A DNA stretch of 64,000 nucleotides. Origin: Streptomyces sp. TRM68416 (GTDB lineage: Bacteria > Actinomycetota > Actinomycetes > Streptomycetales > Streptomycetaceae). Both the position numbers and the translations under genes were made by a program. Below the pieces are notes generated by a model that was given only the letters and a program-made list of their open reading frames with translations, made no database searches and had not been told where the DNA came from. The stretch spans positions 186,001 to 250,000 of the forward strand of contig NZ_JACVWU010000004.1 of the NCBI RefSeq assembly GCF_014596915.1. Direction: 5' to 3'. Below, piece after piece: positions 25,962 through 34,386 of this stretch; the first letter of the stretch is position 1, and every line of letters begins with the position of its first letter.

Positions 25962-26425
25962 GCGCGGTCGAGGCCCGGCTGGCCGAGCTGGGCCTGACGC
26001 TGCCGGAGGTCGTGCCGCCGCTGGCCGCCTACCAGCCGGCCGTGCAGTCGGGCGTCTACGTGTACACCTCCGGTCAGCTGCCCATGGTGGAGGGCAAGCT
26101 TCCGGTCACCGGGAAGGTGGGCGCGGAGGTCACGGCCGAGGAGGCGAAGGACCTCGCCCGTACGTGCGCGCTCAACGCCCTCGCCGCGGTCAAGTCCGTC
26201 GCCGGCGACCTGGACCGGATCGCGCGCGTGGTGAAGGTCGTCGGCTTCGTCGCCTCCGCCTCTGACTTCACCGGCCAGCCGGGTGTCATCAACGGCGCCA
26301 GCGAACTCCTCGGCGAGGTCCTCGGCGACAAGGGCGTCCACGCGCGCAGCGCGGTGGGCGTCGCGGTGCTCCCGCTGGACGCGCCGGTCGAGGTCGAGGT
26401 GCAGGTGGAACTCACCGGGGAGTAA
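25958..26425 (+). CDS. RidA/YjgF/YER057c family protein
   Basis: 155 aa. RidA deaminases hydrolyse reactive enamine/imine intermediates. Seen: VYTSGQLPMVEGKLPVTGKVG and LNALAAVKSVAGDLDRIARVVKVVGFVAS, and the C-terminal ARSAVGVAVLPLDAPVEVEVQ. The catalytic Arg of the classical family (often in ARxAVxV) is present in HARSAVGVA. GTG at 25958 overlaps the preceding stop, fixing the start. Confidence 0.9.
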   Translation: MSAVEARLAELGLTLPEVVPPLAAYQPAVQSGVYVYTSGQLPMVEGKLPVTGKVGAEVTAEEAKDLARTCALNALAAVKSVAGDLDRIARVVKVVGFVASASDFTGQPGVINGASELLGEVLGDKGVHARSAVGVAVLPLDAPVEVEVQVELTGE

Positions 26426-26469
26426 CGAGTATCGCCTGACGGCGGTCGCCGGCACGTCGCCTGTTCGGT

Positions 26470-26634
26470 GCGGCTGCGGCTGCGGCTGCGGCTGCGGGTG
26501 TGCGGGGGCTGGTCGCGCAGTTCCCCGCGCCCCTTCGGGGCGCTGCCCGACCGGAAGCGGCTGCTGCGGGCGCTCGTGCCGCCGGGGCGGCGCCCGCGCC
26601 CGAAGAGAGCGGCACCCCGCGGGCACCCCGCGGG
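26470..26634. repeat. Dispersed double-hairpin repeat, copy 2, with GGCTGC run
   Basis: Begins with CGGCTG hexamers, then the same GTCGCGCAGTTCCCCGCGCC core as at 4361, hairpin GCGCCCC-ttc-GGGGCGC (26527-26543) and a second GTGCCGCC/GGCGGC hairpin near 26577-26592. Located in the 283-bp gap between ridA and the Nudix gene; no gene is seen in that gap. Confidence 0.7.
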
Positions 26635-26708
26635 CGTACCGCACCCCGCCCCACCTCCCACTCCAGGCACCTCTCGAACATCCGCGCACCCCGAGATAGC
26701 CTCCGCAC

Positions 26709-27587
26709 ATGGCGAACGGTCAGTGGTACCCCCCGGAGTGGCCCGCCCGTATCCGCGCGCTCGCGGAGGGCACCCTCACCCCGGTGACCCCGAAGCGCGC
26801 GGCCACCGTCATGCTCCTGAAGGACACCGCCACCGGCCCCGCCGTCCACATGCTGCGCAGACGCGCCTCGATGGCCTTCGCCGGCGGCGCCTACGCCTAC
26901 CCGGGCGGCGGCGTGGACCCCCGCGACGACGAGCACCACGTCCGCTGGGCGGGCCCCACGCGCGCGTGGTGGGCGGACCGGCTCGGCACGGACGAGGCGG
27001 GCGCGCAGGCGATCGTCTGCGCGGCCGTCCGGGAGACGTACGAGGAGGCGGGCGTCCTGCTCGCCGGCCCCGCCGCCGATTCCGTCGTGGGCGACACCAC
27101 GGGGGAGGACTGGGAGGCGGACCGCGCGGCCCTGGTCGCCCGCGACCTGTCGTTCGCGGAGTTCCTGGACCGCCGCGGCCTGGTCCTGCGCTCCGACCTG
27201 CTGGGCGCCTGGACACGCTGGATCACCCCGGAGTTCGAACCCAAGCGGTACGACACGTGGTTCTTCGTGGCCGCCCTCCCGGAGGGCCAGCGCACCCGCA
27301 ACGCCTCCACGGAGGCCGACCGCACGGTGTGGATCGGGCCTACGGGCGCGGCGGCCTCGTACGACAGGGGCGAGCTGCTGATGATGCCGCCCACGATCGC
27401 CACCCTGCGCCAGCTCGCGCCGTACGCCACGGCCGCCGAGGCCCTCGCGGCCGCCCCCGCCCGGGACATGACCCCCGTCCTGGCCCGGGCGGACCTGGAG
27501 GACGGCGAGATCGTGCTCTCCTGGCCGGGGCACGAGGAGTTCACCAAGCACATCCCGACCGCGCCGAACGGTGGAGCCCCCGCATGA
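26709..27587 (+). CDS. Nudix hydrolase with interrupted Nudix box (NUDT19-like)
   Basis: 292 aa. The Nudix box is split: the Gly-rich part YPGGGVDPRDDE and the catalytic helix AAVRETYEEAGVLL are separated by about 40 residues instead of none, the layout of the NUDT19/RP2p group, several members of which hydrolyse CoA derivatives. An N-terminal PKRAATVMLLKD strand starts the fold. ATG at 26709 is the only good start. The stop overlaps the metallo-beta-lactamase gene (ATGA). Confidence 0.87.
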   Translation: MANGQWYPPEWPARIRALAEGTLTPVTPKRAATVMLLKDTATGPAVHMLRRRASMAFAGGAYAYPGGGVDPRDDEHHVRWAGPTRAWWADRLGTDEAGAQAIVCAAVRETYEEAGVLLAGPAADSVVGDTTGEDWEADRAALVARDLSFAEFLDRRGLVLRSDLLGAWTRWITPEFEPKRYDTWFFVAALPEGQRTRNASTEADRTVWIGPTGAAASYDRGELLMMPPTIATLRQLAPYATAAEALAAAPARDMTPVLARADLEDGEIVLSWPGHEEFTKHIPTAPNGGAPA

Positions 27588-28414
27588 CGGACGCCAGCAC
27601 TCTTCCCGGCCGGCCGCGGGGCGGGGTCCTCTCCGGCCCGGCCACCCCGCGCGCGGTGAACGTCCTCGCGCCCAATCCCTCCGCGATGACCCTGGACGGC
27701 ACGAACACCTGGATCCTGTCCGAGCCCGGCTCGGACCTGGCCGTCGTGGTCGACCCGGGCCCGCTGGACGAGGGCCACCTGCGGGCCGTGATCGACACCG
27801 CCGAGCAGGCCGGCAAGCGCATCGCCCTCACCCTGCTGACGCACGGACACCCCGACCACGCCGAGGGCGCCGTACGGTTCGCCGGGCTGACCGGCACCAA
27901 GGTGCGCGCACTGGACCCGGCGCTGCGGCTCGGGGACGAAGGCCTGGCCGCCGGGAACGTGGTGCGAGTCGGTGGCCTCGAGCTGAGGGTCGTACCGACG
28001 CCCGGGCACACCGCGGACTCCCTGTGCTTCCACCTCCCGGCCGACCGCGCGGTCCTGACCGGCGACACCGTCCTCGGGCGGGGCACGACGGTCGTGGCGC
28101 ACCCCGACGGCCGTCTCGGCGACTACCTGGACTCCCTGCGTCGGCTGCGCTCGCTCACGGTCGACGACGGCGTCCACACGGTGCTGCCCGGCCACGGGCC
28201 GGTCCTGGAGGACGCCCAGGGGGCCGTGGAGTTCTACCTCGCCCACCGCGCCCACCGCCTCGCCCAGGTCGAGACGGCCGTCGAGGACGGCTACCGGACC
28301 GCCGAGCAGGTCGTCCGCCATGTGTACGCGGACGTGGACCGCTCCCTGTGGCCGGCCGCCGAGCTGTCGGTGCGGGCGCAACTGGAGTACCTGTCGGAGC
28401 ACGGGCTCATCTAG
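27584..28414 (+). CDS. Metallo-beta-lactamase fold hydrolase (LACTB2-like)
   Basis: 276 aa. Metal-binding motif THGHPDHAEGA (HxHxDH), then GHTADS (third-site His), LTGDTVLG (bridging Asp) and LPGHGP. The C-terminal helical domain (EFYLAHRAHRLAQVETAVEDG, LWPAAELSVRAQLEYLSEHG) is the winged-helix-like tail of LACTB2/beta-lactamase-related ribonucleases and hydrolases. ATGA-coupled to the Nudix gene, so probably one operon. Substrate unknown. Confidence 0.88.
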   Translation: MTDASTLPGRPRGGVLSGPATPRAVNVLAPNPSAMTLDGTNTWILSEPGSDLAVVVDPGPLDEGHLRAVIDTAEQAGKRIALTLLTHGHPDHAEGAVRFAGLTGTKVRALDPALRLGDEGLAAGNVVRVGGLELRVVPTPGHTADSLCFHLPADRAVLTGDTVLGRGTTVVAHPDGRLGDYLDSLRRLRSLTVDDGVHTVLPGHGPVLEDAQGAVEFYLAHRAHRLAQVETAVEDGYRTAEQVVRHVYADVDRSLWPAAELSVRAQLEYLSEHGLI

Positions 28415-28438
28415 GCCCTTCCGGAGCCCCGCCCGGCC

Positions 28439-29260
28439 TCAGTCGGGGCGCGGTGCCTTCACGCCGTGCACGCGCGCGTACTCCGCGGCCAGCCACGGGC
28501 CGAGATCGTCGACGTAGGAGCGCAGTACGGCCGGGTCGCCGGTCGGGTCGTGGCCGAGGGCGGCCGCCGCCCGCAGTTGCTCCGCCCGCCTCGGGTAGTA
28601 CGAGGCGAACGCCTCCGCCATCTCCCCCAGGTCGCTGGTCCAGCCGTTCCAGCGGGGCATGACGAGCGTGAAGCCGGTGCGGACCAGGTGGCGGGACATG
28701 TACCGGACGAGCGGTCTGCGCGCCTCCTCGGAGTCCTCGGCGGCGGCGATACGGTCCCGCCAGCGGGGGAGGAGGACGGCGAGGTCCCCGTTGGTCTCCC
28801 GGGCGAGCACGGAGTCGGGCCGGTAGCGCGGCAGGTACTCGGCGAGGTCCTCGCCGAGCAGCGGGGTGCACAGGCACGCCACGAACCACCCCAGGTCGTA
28901 CGTCTCCAGGTCGCTCAGCAGCCGCGCCCGGCTGTACAGGAGCGTGCCTACGCCGTCGATCTGCGCGAACTCCTTGTCGAGCGCCTCGCCGAGCGCCCGG
29001 GCGTCCTCCCGGTCGGCGTCGGCCGGCTCCGCGCGCAGCGCGACCAGCAGATCGAGGTCGCTGCGCCCCACGCGCGCGGTGCCGCGCGGAATCGACCCGT
29101 AGAGGTACGCGCTGTCCACACGTGCGCCGAACACGTCGAGCAGCCGGTCGCGCGCGGTGGCGACGACCGGGCGGAAGTCCGGGGCGATGCGCGCGAGCGA
29201 TCCCTCGCGCTCGATGTACCCCCGGGGGTCGAGTCCGGGTCGCTGAACGGTTTCGGCCAT
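28439..29260 (-). CDS. Nucleotidyltransferase-fold protein
   Basis: 273 aa. The N-terminal half has the pol-beta-type nucleotidyltransferase signature YGSIPRGTARVGRSDLDLLV (GSxxRG, then DxD), with a possible third acidic residue further on. The rest is helical, as in aminoglycoside adenylyltransferase-like proteins. Possible roles include adenylylation of a small molecule or protein; I cannot assign a resistance function. Convergent with the metallo-hydrolase gene, 24 bp apart. Confidence 0.78.
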   Translation of the reverse strand: MAETVQRPGLDPRGYIEREGSLARIAPDFRPVVATARDRLLDVFGARVDSAYLYGSIPRGTARVGRSDLDLLVALRAEPADADREDARALGEALDKEFAQIDGVGTLLYSRARLLSDLETYDLGWFVACLCTPLLGEDLAEYLPRYRPDSVLARETNGDLAVLLPRWRDRIAAAEDSEEARRPLVRYMSRHLVRTGFTLVMPRWNGWTSDLGEMAEAFASYYPRRAEQLRAAAALGHDPTGDPAVLRSYVDDLGPWLAAEYARVHGVKAPRPD

Positions 29261-29430
29261 GGAACAACTGTGCCCCGGCGGGGCGGCCGGGGCGGGGCAT
29301 TTTCGGCGTGGGCGGGCTTGCCCGTACCCCGTCCGGCGCTCGGGGACGAGGCCGAGGCCGGTCCAGGGCCGAAAAGGGGGTCTGGGAGGAGGGGGGCTGG
29401 GAGGGGGGTCCGGGACGGGCTCCGGGACGG

Positions 29431-29519
29431 TGACGCGAACAGGCCCGCCTCATGACGCGAACAGGCCCGCCTCATGACGCGAACAGGGCCGTCCCATGAC
29501 GCGAACAGGGCCCGCCCCA
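29431..29519. repeat. Four tandem 22-bp repeats
   Basis: Units beginning TGACGCGAACAG start at 29431, 29453, 29475 and 29497; the first two are identical, the last two differ at the 3' half and the fourth is 23 bp. They occupy the 3' side of the crp gene. The 301-bp gap (29261-29561) has nothing else but a GGGGG-rich stretch. Confidence 0.85.
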
Positions 29520-29561
29520 TGAGGAGACGGACCCCGAACAGCCGTACGGCAGGACCGAGTG

Positions 29562-30236
29562 TCAGCGGGACCGCTTGGCGAGGCGCTCCACGTCCAGCAG
29601 GATCACCGCGCGGGCCTCCAGGCGCAGCCAGCCGCGCTGGGCGAAGTCGGCGAGCGCCTTGTTCACGGTCTCGCGGGACGCGCCGACCAGCTGGGCCAGC
29701 TCCTCCTGCGTGAGGTCGTGGACGACGTGGATGCCCTCCTCGGACTGCACGCCGAAGCGGCGGGAGAGGTCCAGCAGGGCGCGCGCGACGCGACCGGGGA
29801 CGTCCGAGAAGACGAGGTCGGACATCGCGTCGTTGGTGCGGCGCAGTCGGCGGGCGACGGCGCGCAGCAGCGCGGTGGCCACCTCGGGGCGGGCGTTCAG
29901 CCAGGGCTGGAGGTCGCCGTGGCCGAGGCCGAGCAGCTTGACCTCGGTCAGCGCGGTGGCGGTCGCCGTACGCGGGCCCGGGTCGAAGAGCGACAGCTCG
30001 CCGATGAGTTCGCCGGGGCCGACGACGGCGAGCATGTTCTCGCGGCCGTCGGGGGAGGTGCGGTGGAGCTTGACCTTGCCTTCGGTGACGACGTAGAGCC
30101 GGTCACCGGGGTCGCCCTCGTGGAACAGGGAGTCGCCCCGTGCGAGGGTCACCTCACTCATGGAGGCGCGCAGTTCGGCGGACTGCTCGTCGTCGAGTGC
30201 CGCGAAGAGCGGGTTGCGCCGCAGAACGTCGTCCAC
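29562..30236 (-). CDS. crp: Crp/Fnr family regulator
   Basis: 224 aa, the size of Streptomyces Crp. Residues 1-115 form the cyclic-nucleotide-binding barrel (FHEGDPGDRLYVVTEGKVKL, then GELIGELSLFDPGPRTATATA, the phosphate-binding cassette). Then the dimer helix and a winged helix-turn-helix (LTQEELAQLVGASRETVNKAL). Starts at GTG 30236 with AAGGAG 8 nt upstream. In S. coelicolor Crp binds cAMP and influences germination and antibiotic production. A perfectly placed GTG-N6-GNCAC element lies upstream. Confidence 0.95.
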   Translation of the reverse strand: MDDVLRRNPLFAALDDEQSAELRASMSEVTLARGDSLFHEGDPGDRLYVVTEGKVKLHRTSPDGRENMLAVVGPGELIGELSLFDPGPRTATATALTEVKLLGLGHGDLQPWLNARPEVATALLRAVARRLRRTNDAMSDLVFSDVPGRVARALLDLSRRFGVQSEEGIHVVHDLTQEELAQLVGASRETVNKALADFAQRGWLRLEARAVILLDVERLAKRSR

Positions 30237-30326
30237 GAGTTCTCTCCTTGTCGACCTGCTCAGGGGATCTTCCTCCCCCTTGGTACCAGGGGACCGTGCT
30301 CCCCATTTTGCCGGACCGTCCAAACA

Positions 30327-30340
30327 GTGTGATCTGTCAC
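30327..30340. promoter_or_regulatory. Candidate Crp operator between crp and nth
   Basis: GTGTGATCTGTCAC fits GTG(N6)GNCAC, the motif I recall being reported for S. coelicolor Crp, and includes the palindrome TGTGA-N4-TCACA. It is 91 bp upstream of crp and 104 bp upstream of nth, so it may control either divergent gene. Confidence 0.55.
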
Positions 30341-30443
30341 AAGGATGCCGCACAGGTGTCCCGGGGTAAGCGGCAGGGGGCCAATTGGGGGCTGATCTCC
30401 AGGGGCCGGGGCGGATGTCGGTGCCGGGCTTTAGGCTGGCCGG

Positions 30444-31421
30444 GTGTCCAAATCGCCGGTGAGAGCACAGGCCAAGGGGGCTGGGCGGGTGGTTGTACGT
30501 CGAGATTCCGCTGTGGGCGAACAGGACCCCGGTGGCGGAAAGAAAACGGCAAAAGCGGCAAAGAAGGCGGTGTCGGTGTCGGCCGGGAAAGCGCCCGTCA
30601 AGCAGGTCAAGCCGGTCAGGAAGCCGGCCGGGGGCGGGGCGCCGAAGGAGGAGTCGCGCACCGCGCTGGTCCGCCGGGCCCGCCGTATCAACCGCGAGCT
30701 CGCCGAGGTCTATCCGTACGCCCATCCCGAACTCGACTTCGAGAACCCCTTCCAACTCGTGGTCGCCACCGTGCTGTCCGCCCAGACGACCGATCTGCGC
30801 GTGAACCAGACGACCCCCGCGCTCTTCGCCAAGTACCCGACCCCGGAGGACCTGGCCGCCGCCAACCCGGAGGAGGTCGAGGAGATCCTGCGCCCGTGCG
30901 GCTTCTTCCGGGCCAAGACCAGGTCGGTCATAGGGCTGTCCAAGGCGCTGGCGGAGGACTTCGGCGGTGAGGTGCCGGGCCGTCTGGAGGACCTCGTCAA
31001 GCTGCCCGGCGTCGGCCGCAAGACCGCCTTCGTCGTCCTGGGCAACGCGTTCGGGCGGCCCGGCATCACCGTCGACACGCACTTCCAGCGGCTGGTACGG
31101 CGCTGGCGGTGGACCGAGCAGACGGACCCCGACAAGATCGAGGCCGAGGTCGGGGCGCTGTTCCCCAAGAGCGACTGGACAGACCTCTCCCACCACGTGA
31201 TCTGGCACGGCCGCCGCATCTGCCACGCCCGCAAGCCGGCCTGCGGCGCCTGCCCCATCGCCCCGCTCTGCCCGGCATACGGCGAGGGCGAAACGGACCC
31301 CGAGAAGGCGAAGAAACTCCTCAAGTACGAAAAGGGCGGCTTCCCCGGCCAACGCCTCAACCCCCCACAGTCCTACCTCGACGCAGGCGGCAAACCGGCC
31401 CCGCCCCTGGGGGCCGGATGA
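30444..31421 (+). CDS. nth: Endonuclease III
   Basis: DNA glycosylase/AP lyase for oxidised pyrimidines, 325 aa. Core: [19 protein letters not shown], helix-hairpin-helix [17 protein letters not shown] with catalytic Lys193, then VDTHFQRLV with Asp211. [4Fe-4S] cysteines are C260, C267, C270 and C276 (C-x6-C-x2-C-x5-C). About 75 residues of Lys/Ala/Gly-rich sequence precede the core; GTG 30444 is the farthest start and a shorter protein starting near 30660 cannot be excluded, so the tail may be an over-extension or a DNA-binding tail. Divergent from crp. Confidence 0.94.
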   Translation: MSKSPVRAQAKGAGRVVVRRDSAVGEQDPGGGKKTAKAAKKAVSVSAGKAPVKQVKPVRKPAGGGAPKEESRTALVRRARRINRELAEVYPYAHPELDFENPFQLVVATVLSAQTTDLRVNQTTPALFAKYPTPEDLAAANPEEVEEILRPCGFFRAKTRSVIGLSKALAEDFGGEVPGRLEDLVKLPGVGRKTAFVVLGNAFGRPGITVDTHFQRLVRRWRWTEQTDPDKIEAEVGALFPKSDWTDLSHHVIWHGRRICHARKPACGACPIAPLCPAYGEGETDPEKAKKLLKYEKGGFPGQRLNPPQSYLDAGGKPAPPLGAG

Positions 31422-32061
31422 CAGACCACGCAACGGTCCACCCCCGCGAACCCCACCCACCACACCCCGAACCGACTGACGACCGGCCGGTTGGCCAGGC
31501 GGTGGCGGGCCCTGTTCCGAGGGCGCATCGACGGGCGGCTGCGGGTCTCGGCCCGAGGGCGCCCCGAAAGCCGGCCGCGGCTCTCGCCCTGCGACGGCTC
31601 CGGCGGCTCCGGCAGCAGTTCGCGGTGCCTGCCGTGGCGCCGCTTCGGCCGGGGTGCGCGGGGCTCGTTCCGGGGCAGCTCCGGAAGTCGGCCGCGGGCC
31701 TGGTCCTGACGTGGCTCTGGCAAGGGCCTGTGGATCCCGTCCTCTCCCGGCTCCGGAAAGGGCTCCAGGGTCCCGCCCGGCTCCGCCGACGATCCGCGGG
31801 CCCCGCCCCCGCCCGGCTCCGGCAGCCCGCCCTGGACCCCGCCCCCGTGCGGCTTCGCGTGGGGTACGGCCGGGAGGCGGGCCGGTGTCGGACCGGGTGG
31901 CCCGGGCAGGGGGCGGCCGGGGTTCCGTTCGGGCGGAGCCCTGCCCGCGGGCGAGGCAGAGGGCCGGTCTCGGGGTGGAATCCGGGACGATCTCAGGGGG
32001 CGGGGCTGGAACGATCTCGGCGTGGACCGGCGTTGGACACGGCAGGACGACGGGGGTGGCG
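31422..32061. other. Repeat-rich gap without a convincing gene
   Basis: 640 bp between nth and the CoA-type Nudix gene. From about 31490 to 31870 the DNA shows a degenerate tandem period of roughly 36 bp built from CGGCTCCGG-like units. All frames stay open because of it, but each translation is only Gly/Arg/Pro/Ala-rich. No domain, no conserved start. A frame overlapping the nth stop by ATGA (31418-32065) exists but reads as low complexity. Confidence 0.6.
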
Positions 32062-32763
32062 ATGACGCGTGCGAGCGATACGCAGGGCGGGCCGGTGGTG
32101 CTCAGCAAGGACGGGCTGCCCGCCTGGCTGGACCCGGTGGTGCACGCCGTGGAGACGGTCCAGCCGGTGCAGCTGAGCCGCTTCCTGCCGCCGGAGAGCG
32201 GCGCGGGACGCCAGTCCGCCGTCCTGATCCTGTTCGGCGAGGGGGACGGCGAGCGCGGGCCCGAGCTGCTGCTCATGGAGCGGGCCAGCTCCCTGCGCTC
32301 GCACGCCGGCCAGCCCTCCTTCCCCGGCGGCGCCCTCGACCCCGAGGACGGCGACCCGAAGGCCGACGGGCCCCTGCGGGCCGCCCTTCGCGAGGCCGAG
32401 GAGGAGACCGGGCTCGACCCGTCCGGCGTGCAGCTCTTCGGCGTGCTGCCCCGCCTGTACATCCCGGTCAGCGGCTTCGTCGTCACCCCGGTACTGGGCT
32501 GGTGGCGCGAGCCCACCCCGGTCGGCGTCGTCGATCCGAACGAGACCGCCCGGGTCTTCACCGTCCCCGTGGCGGATCTCACGGACCCCGCCAACCGCGC
32601 CACGGCCATTCACCCCAGCGGCCACCGAGGCCCGGCATTCCTGGTCGAATCGGCCCTGGTCTGGGGTTTCACCGCCGGGATCATCGACCGCCTGATCCAC
32701 TTCTCGGGCTGGGAGCGGCCCTGGGACCGGGACAGGCAGGTCCCGCTGGACTGGCGGTCATGA
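32062..32763 (+). CDS. Nudix hydrolase, CoA pyrophosphatase type
   Basis: 233 aa. The pattern LLMERASSLRSHAGQPSFPGG is the UPF0035/NudL signature preceding the Nudix box, which follows as GGALDPEDGD... AALREAEEETGLD (GGx5Dx...REAxEExGL). NudL enzymes cleave CoA to 3',5'-ADP and phosphopantetheine. ATG 32062 is used; an in-frame GTG two codons upstream is equivalent. The frame stays open far upstream only because of the repeat region. Confidence 0.92.
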   Translation: MTRASDTQGGPVVLSKDGLPAWLDPVVHAVETVQPVQLSRFLPPESGAGRQSAVLILFGEGDGERGPELLLMERASSLRSHAGQPSFPGGALDPEDGDPKADGPLRAALREAEEETGLDPSGVQLFGVLPRLYIPVSGFVVTPVLGWWREPTPVGVVDPNETARVFTVPVADLTDPANRATAIHPSGHRGPAFLVESALVWGFTAGIIDRLIHFSGWERPWDRDRQVPLDWRS

Positions 32764-32826
32764 CAGGGTGGGCGCCGTGCTGTGTATTCCGGGGGAGCGT
32801 GAAGTGACGAGGCGAGGCTTGAAGCG

Positions 32827-34026
32827 GTGAACGTGCTGGACATCCTGCTGCTGGTCGCCGCCGTGTGGTTCGCGATCGTGGGCTACCGCCAGGGCTTCGT
32901 CGTCGGCATCCTGTCGGTGATCGGCTTCCTCGGCGGCGGCCTTGTCGCCGTCTACCTGCTTCCGGTCATCTGGGACGCGCTGACGGACAACGCCGAGGTC
33001 AGCACGACCGCCGCGGTGGTCGCCGTGGTCGTCGTCATCGTCTGCGCCTCCGTCGGCCAGGCCCTGACCACCCACCTGGGCAACAAGCTCCGCCGGTACA
33101 TCACCTGGTCCCCGGCGCGCGCCCTGGACGCGACCGGCGGCGCCCTGGTCAACGTCGTCGCGATGCTCCTGGTCGCCTGGCTGATCGGCTCGGCCCTGGC
33201 CGGCACCACCCTGCCGACGCTCGGCAAGGAGGTCCGTAGCTCCAAGGTGCTGCTCGGCGTGTCCCGGGCGCTGCCCTCACAGGCCGACACCTGGTTCGCC
33301 GACTTCTCCTCGATCCTCGCGCAGAACGGCTTCCCGCAGGTCTTCAGCCCGTTCGCCAACGAGCCCATCAACGAGGTCCAGCCTCCCGACCCGGCCCTGG
33401 CGAACAGCGCCGTCGCCACCACCGCGAAGAAATCCATCGTCAAGGTCGTGGGCACCGCGGAGAGTTGCGGCAAGGTGCTGGAGGGCACCGGCTTCGTCTT
33501 CTCCGGCCGCCGCGTGATGACCAACGCCCATGTCGTGGGCGGCGTCGACGAACCCACCGTCCAGATAGGCGGCGAGGGCCGCAAGTACGACGCGACGGTC
33601 GTCCTGTACGACTGGAAGCGCGACATCGCCGTGCTCGACGTACCCGACCTCGACGCGCCTGCACTCCAGTTCACGACCACGGACGCCGACAGCGGCGACG
33701 ACGCGATCATCGCGGGCTTCCCGGAGAACGGCGCCTACGACGTCCGCGCCGCGCGCGTCCGCGGGCGCATCCCGGCCAACGGTCCGGACATCTACCACCG
33801 CGGCACCGTGCGCCGTGACGTGTACTCGCTGTACGCGACCGTCCGTCAGGGCAACTCCGGCGGCCCGCTGCTCACACCCGAGGGCAAGGTGTACGGCGTG
33901 GTCTTCGCGAAGTCCCTGGACGACGCCGACACCGGCTACGCGCTGACGGTGGACGAGATCCAGGAGGACATCACCGCCGGGCGTACCGCCAACGAGCAGG
34001 TCGACAGCGACAGCTGCGCGCTGTAG
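32827..34026 (+). CDS. MarP-type membrane serine protease
   Basis: 399 aa. N-terminal CvpA-like domain with four membrane helices (ILLLVAAVWFAIVGY, LSVIGFLGGGLVAVYLLPV, AVVAVVVVIVCASVG, VVAMLLVAWLIGSALAG), then a periplasmic chymotrypsin-like protease with His235 (TNAHVV), Asp266 (DIAVLDV) and Ser344 (QGNSGGP). Two Cys (ESCGKV and the C-terminal DSCAL) match the activity-controlling disulfide known in Mycobacterium MarP, which protects against acid and oxidative stress. GTG start at 32827. Confidence 0.94.
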   Translation: MNVLDILLLVAAVWFAIVGYRQGFVVGILSVIGFLGGGLVAVYLLPVIWDALTDNAEVSTTAAVVAVVVVIVCASVGQALTTHLGNKLRRYITWSPARALDATGGALVNVVAMLLVAWLIGSALAGTTLPTLGKEVRSSKVLLGVSRALPSQADTWFADFSSILAQNGFPQVFSPFANEPINEVQPPDPALANSAVATTAKKSIVKVVGTAESCGKVLEGTGFVFSGRRVMTNAHVVGGVDEPTVQIGGEGRKYDATVVLYDWKRDIAVLDVPDLDAPALQFTTTDADSGDDAIIAGFPENGAYDVRAARVRGRIPANGPDIYHRGTVRRDVYSLYATVRQGNSGGPLLTPEGKVYGVVFAKSLDDADTGYALTVDEIQEDITAGRTANEQVDSDSCAL

Positions 34027-34053
34027 ATCGGAGGACCGGTCCGGTCCGGGCGC

Positions 34054-34236
34054 TCAGCCGCGCGGGTGACGCAGCCGTACCGAGACCCAGCGGGCCCGGC
34101 GGCGCAGGATGCGCGGGATCCCCACCCGGGGGTCGCTGCCCGCCATCTGCGGGGCGGGCCCCCGTTGGTGGGAGCTCAGGCCGTTGCCCGAGCGGCGGTT
34201 GCGTGCTGCGTCACTGTAGTCGTGCGTCCAGCCCAT
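34054..34236 (-). CDS. Small Arg-rich hypothetical protein
   Basis: 60 aa beginning MGWTHDYSDAARNRRSGNGL and ending in an Arg-rich tail (ILRRRARWVSVRLRHPRG). The N-terminus looks protein-like and not like a shadow of another gene. It fills the gap between the protease and the hydrolase. Upstream of the ATG there is GGGG but no clear spaced Shine-Dalgarno. Function unknown; could be non-coding. Confidence 0.45.
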   Translation of the reverse strand: MGWTHDYSDAARNRRSGNGLSSHQRGPAPQMAGSDPRVGIPRILRRRARWVSVRLRHPRG

Positions 34237-34386
34237 ACCCCGACGTGTGCCCCTGCCCCATGGTCGATAACCGCCCCCAGGGCCCCCAATTGGCCTATGC
34301 GCCGGGCATTTGGCTGTTCGTAGTACAGGCGTTCAGAGCCGGATACCGGGCGCACCGACACGGTCACCGACCGGGTTCGTCCACCG

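Noticed and set aside
29431..29519. Tandem units that could look like a CRISPR array
   Set aside because: The 22-bp units directly abut each other with no spacers and there are no cas genes; treated as a tandem repeat.
31418..32065. Frame starting with an ATGA overlap to nth
   Set aside because: It looks coupled, but the translation is only repeats of Arg/Leu/Pro/Ala from the 36-bp array; no sign of selection for a protein.
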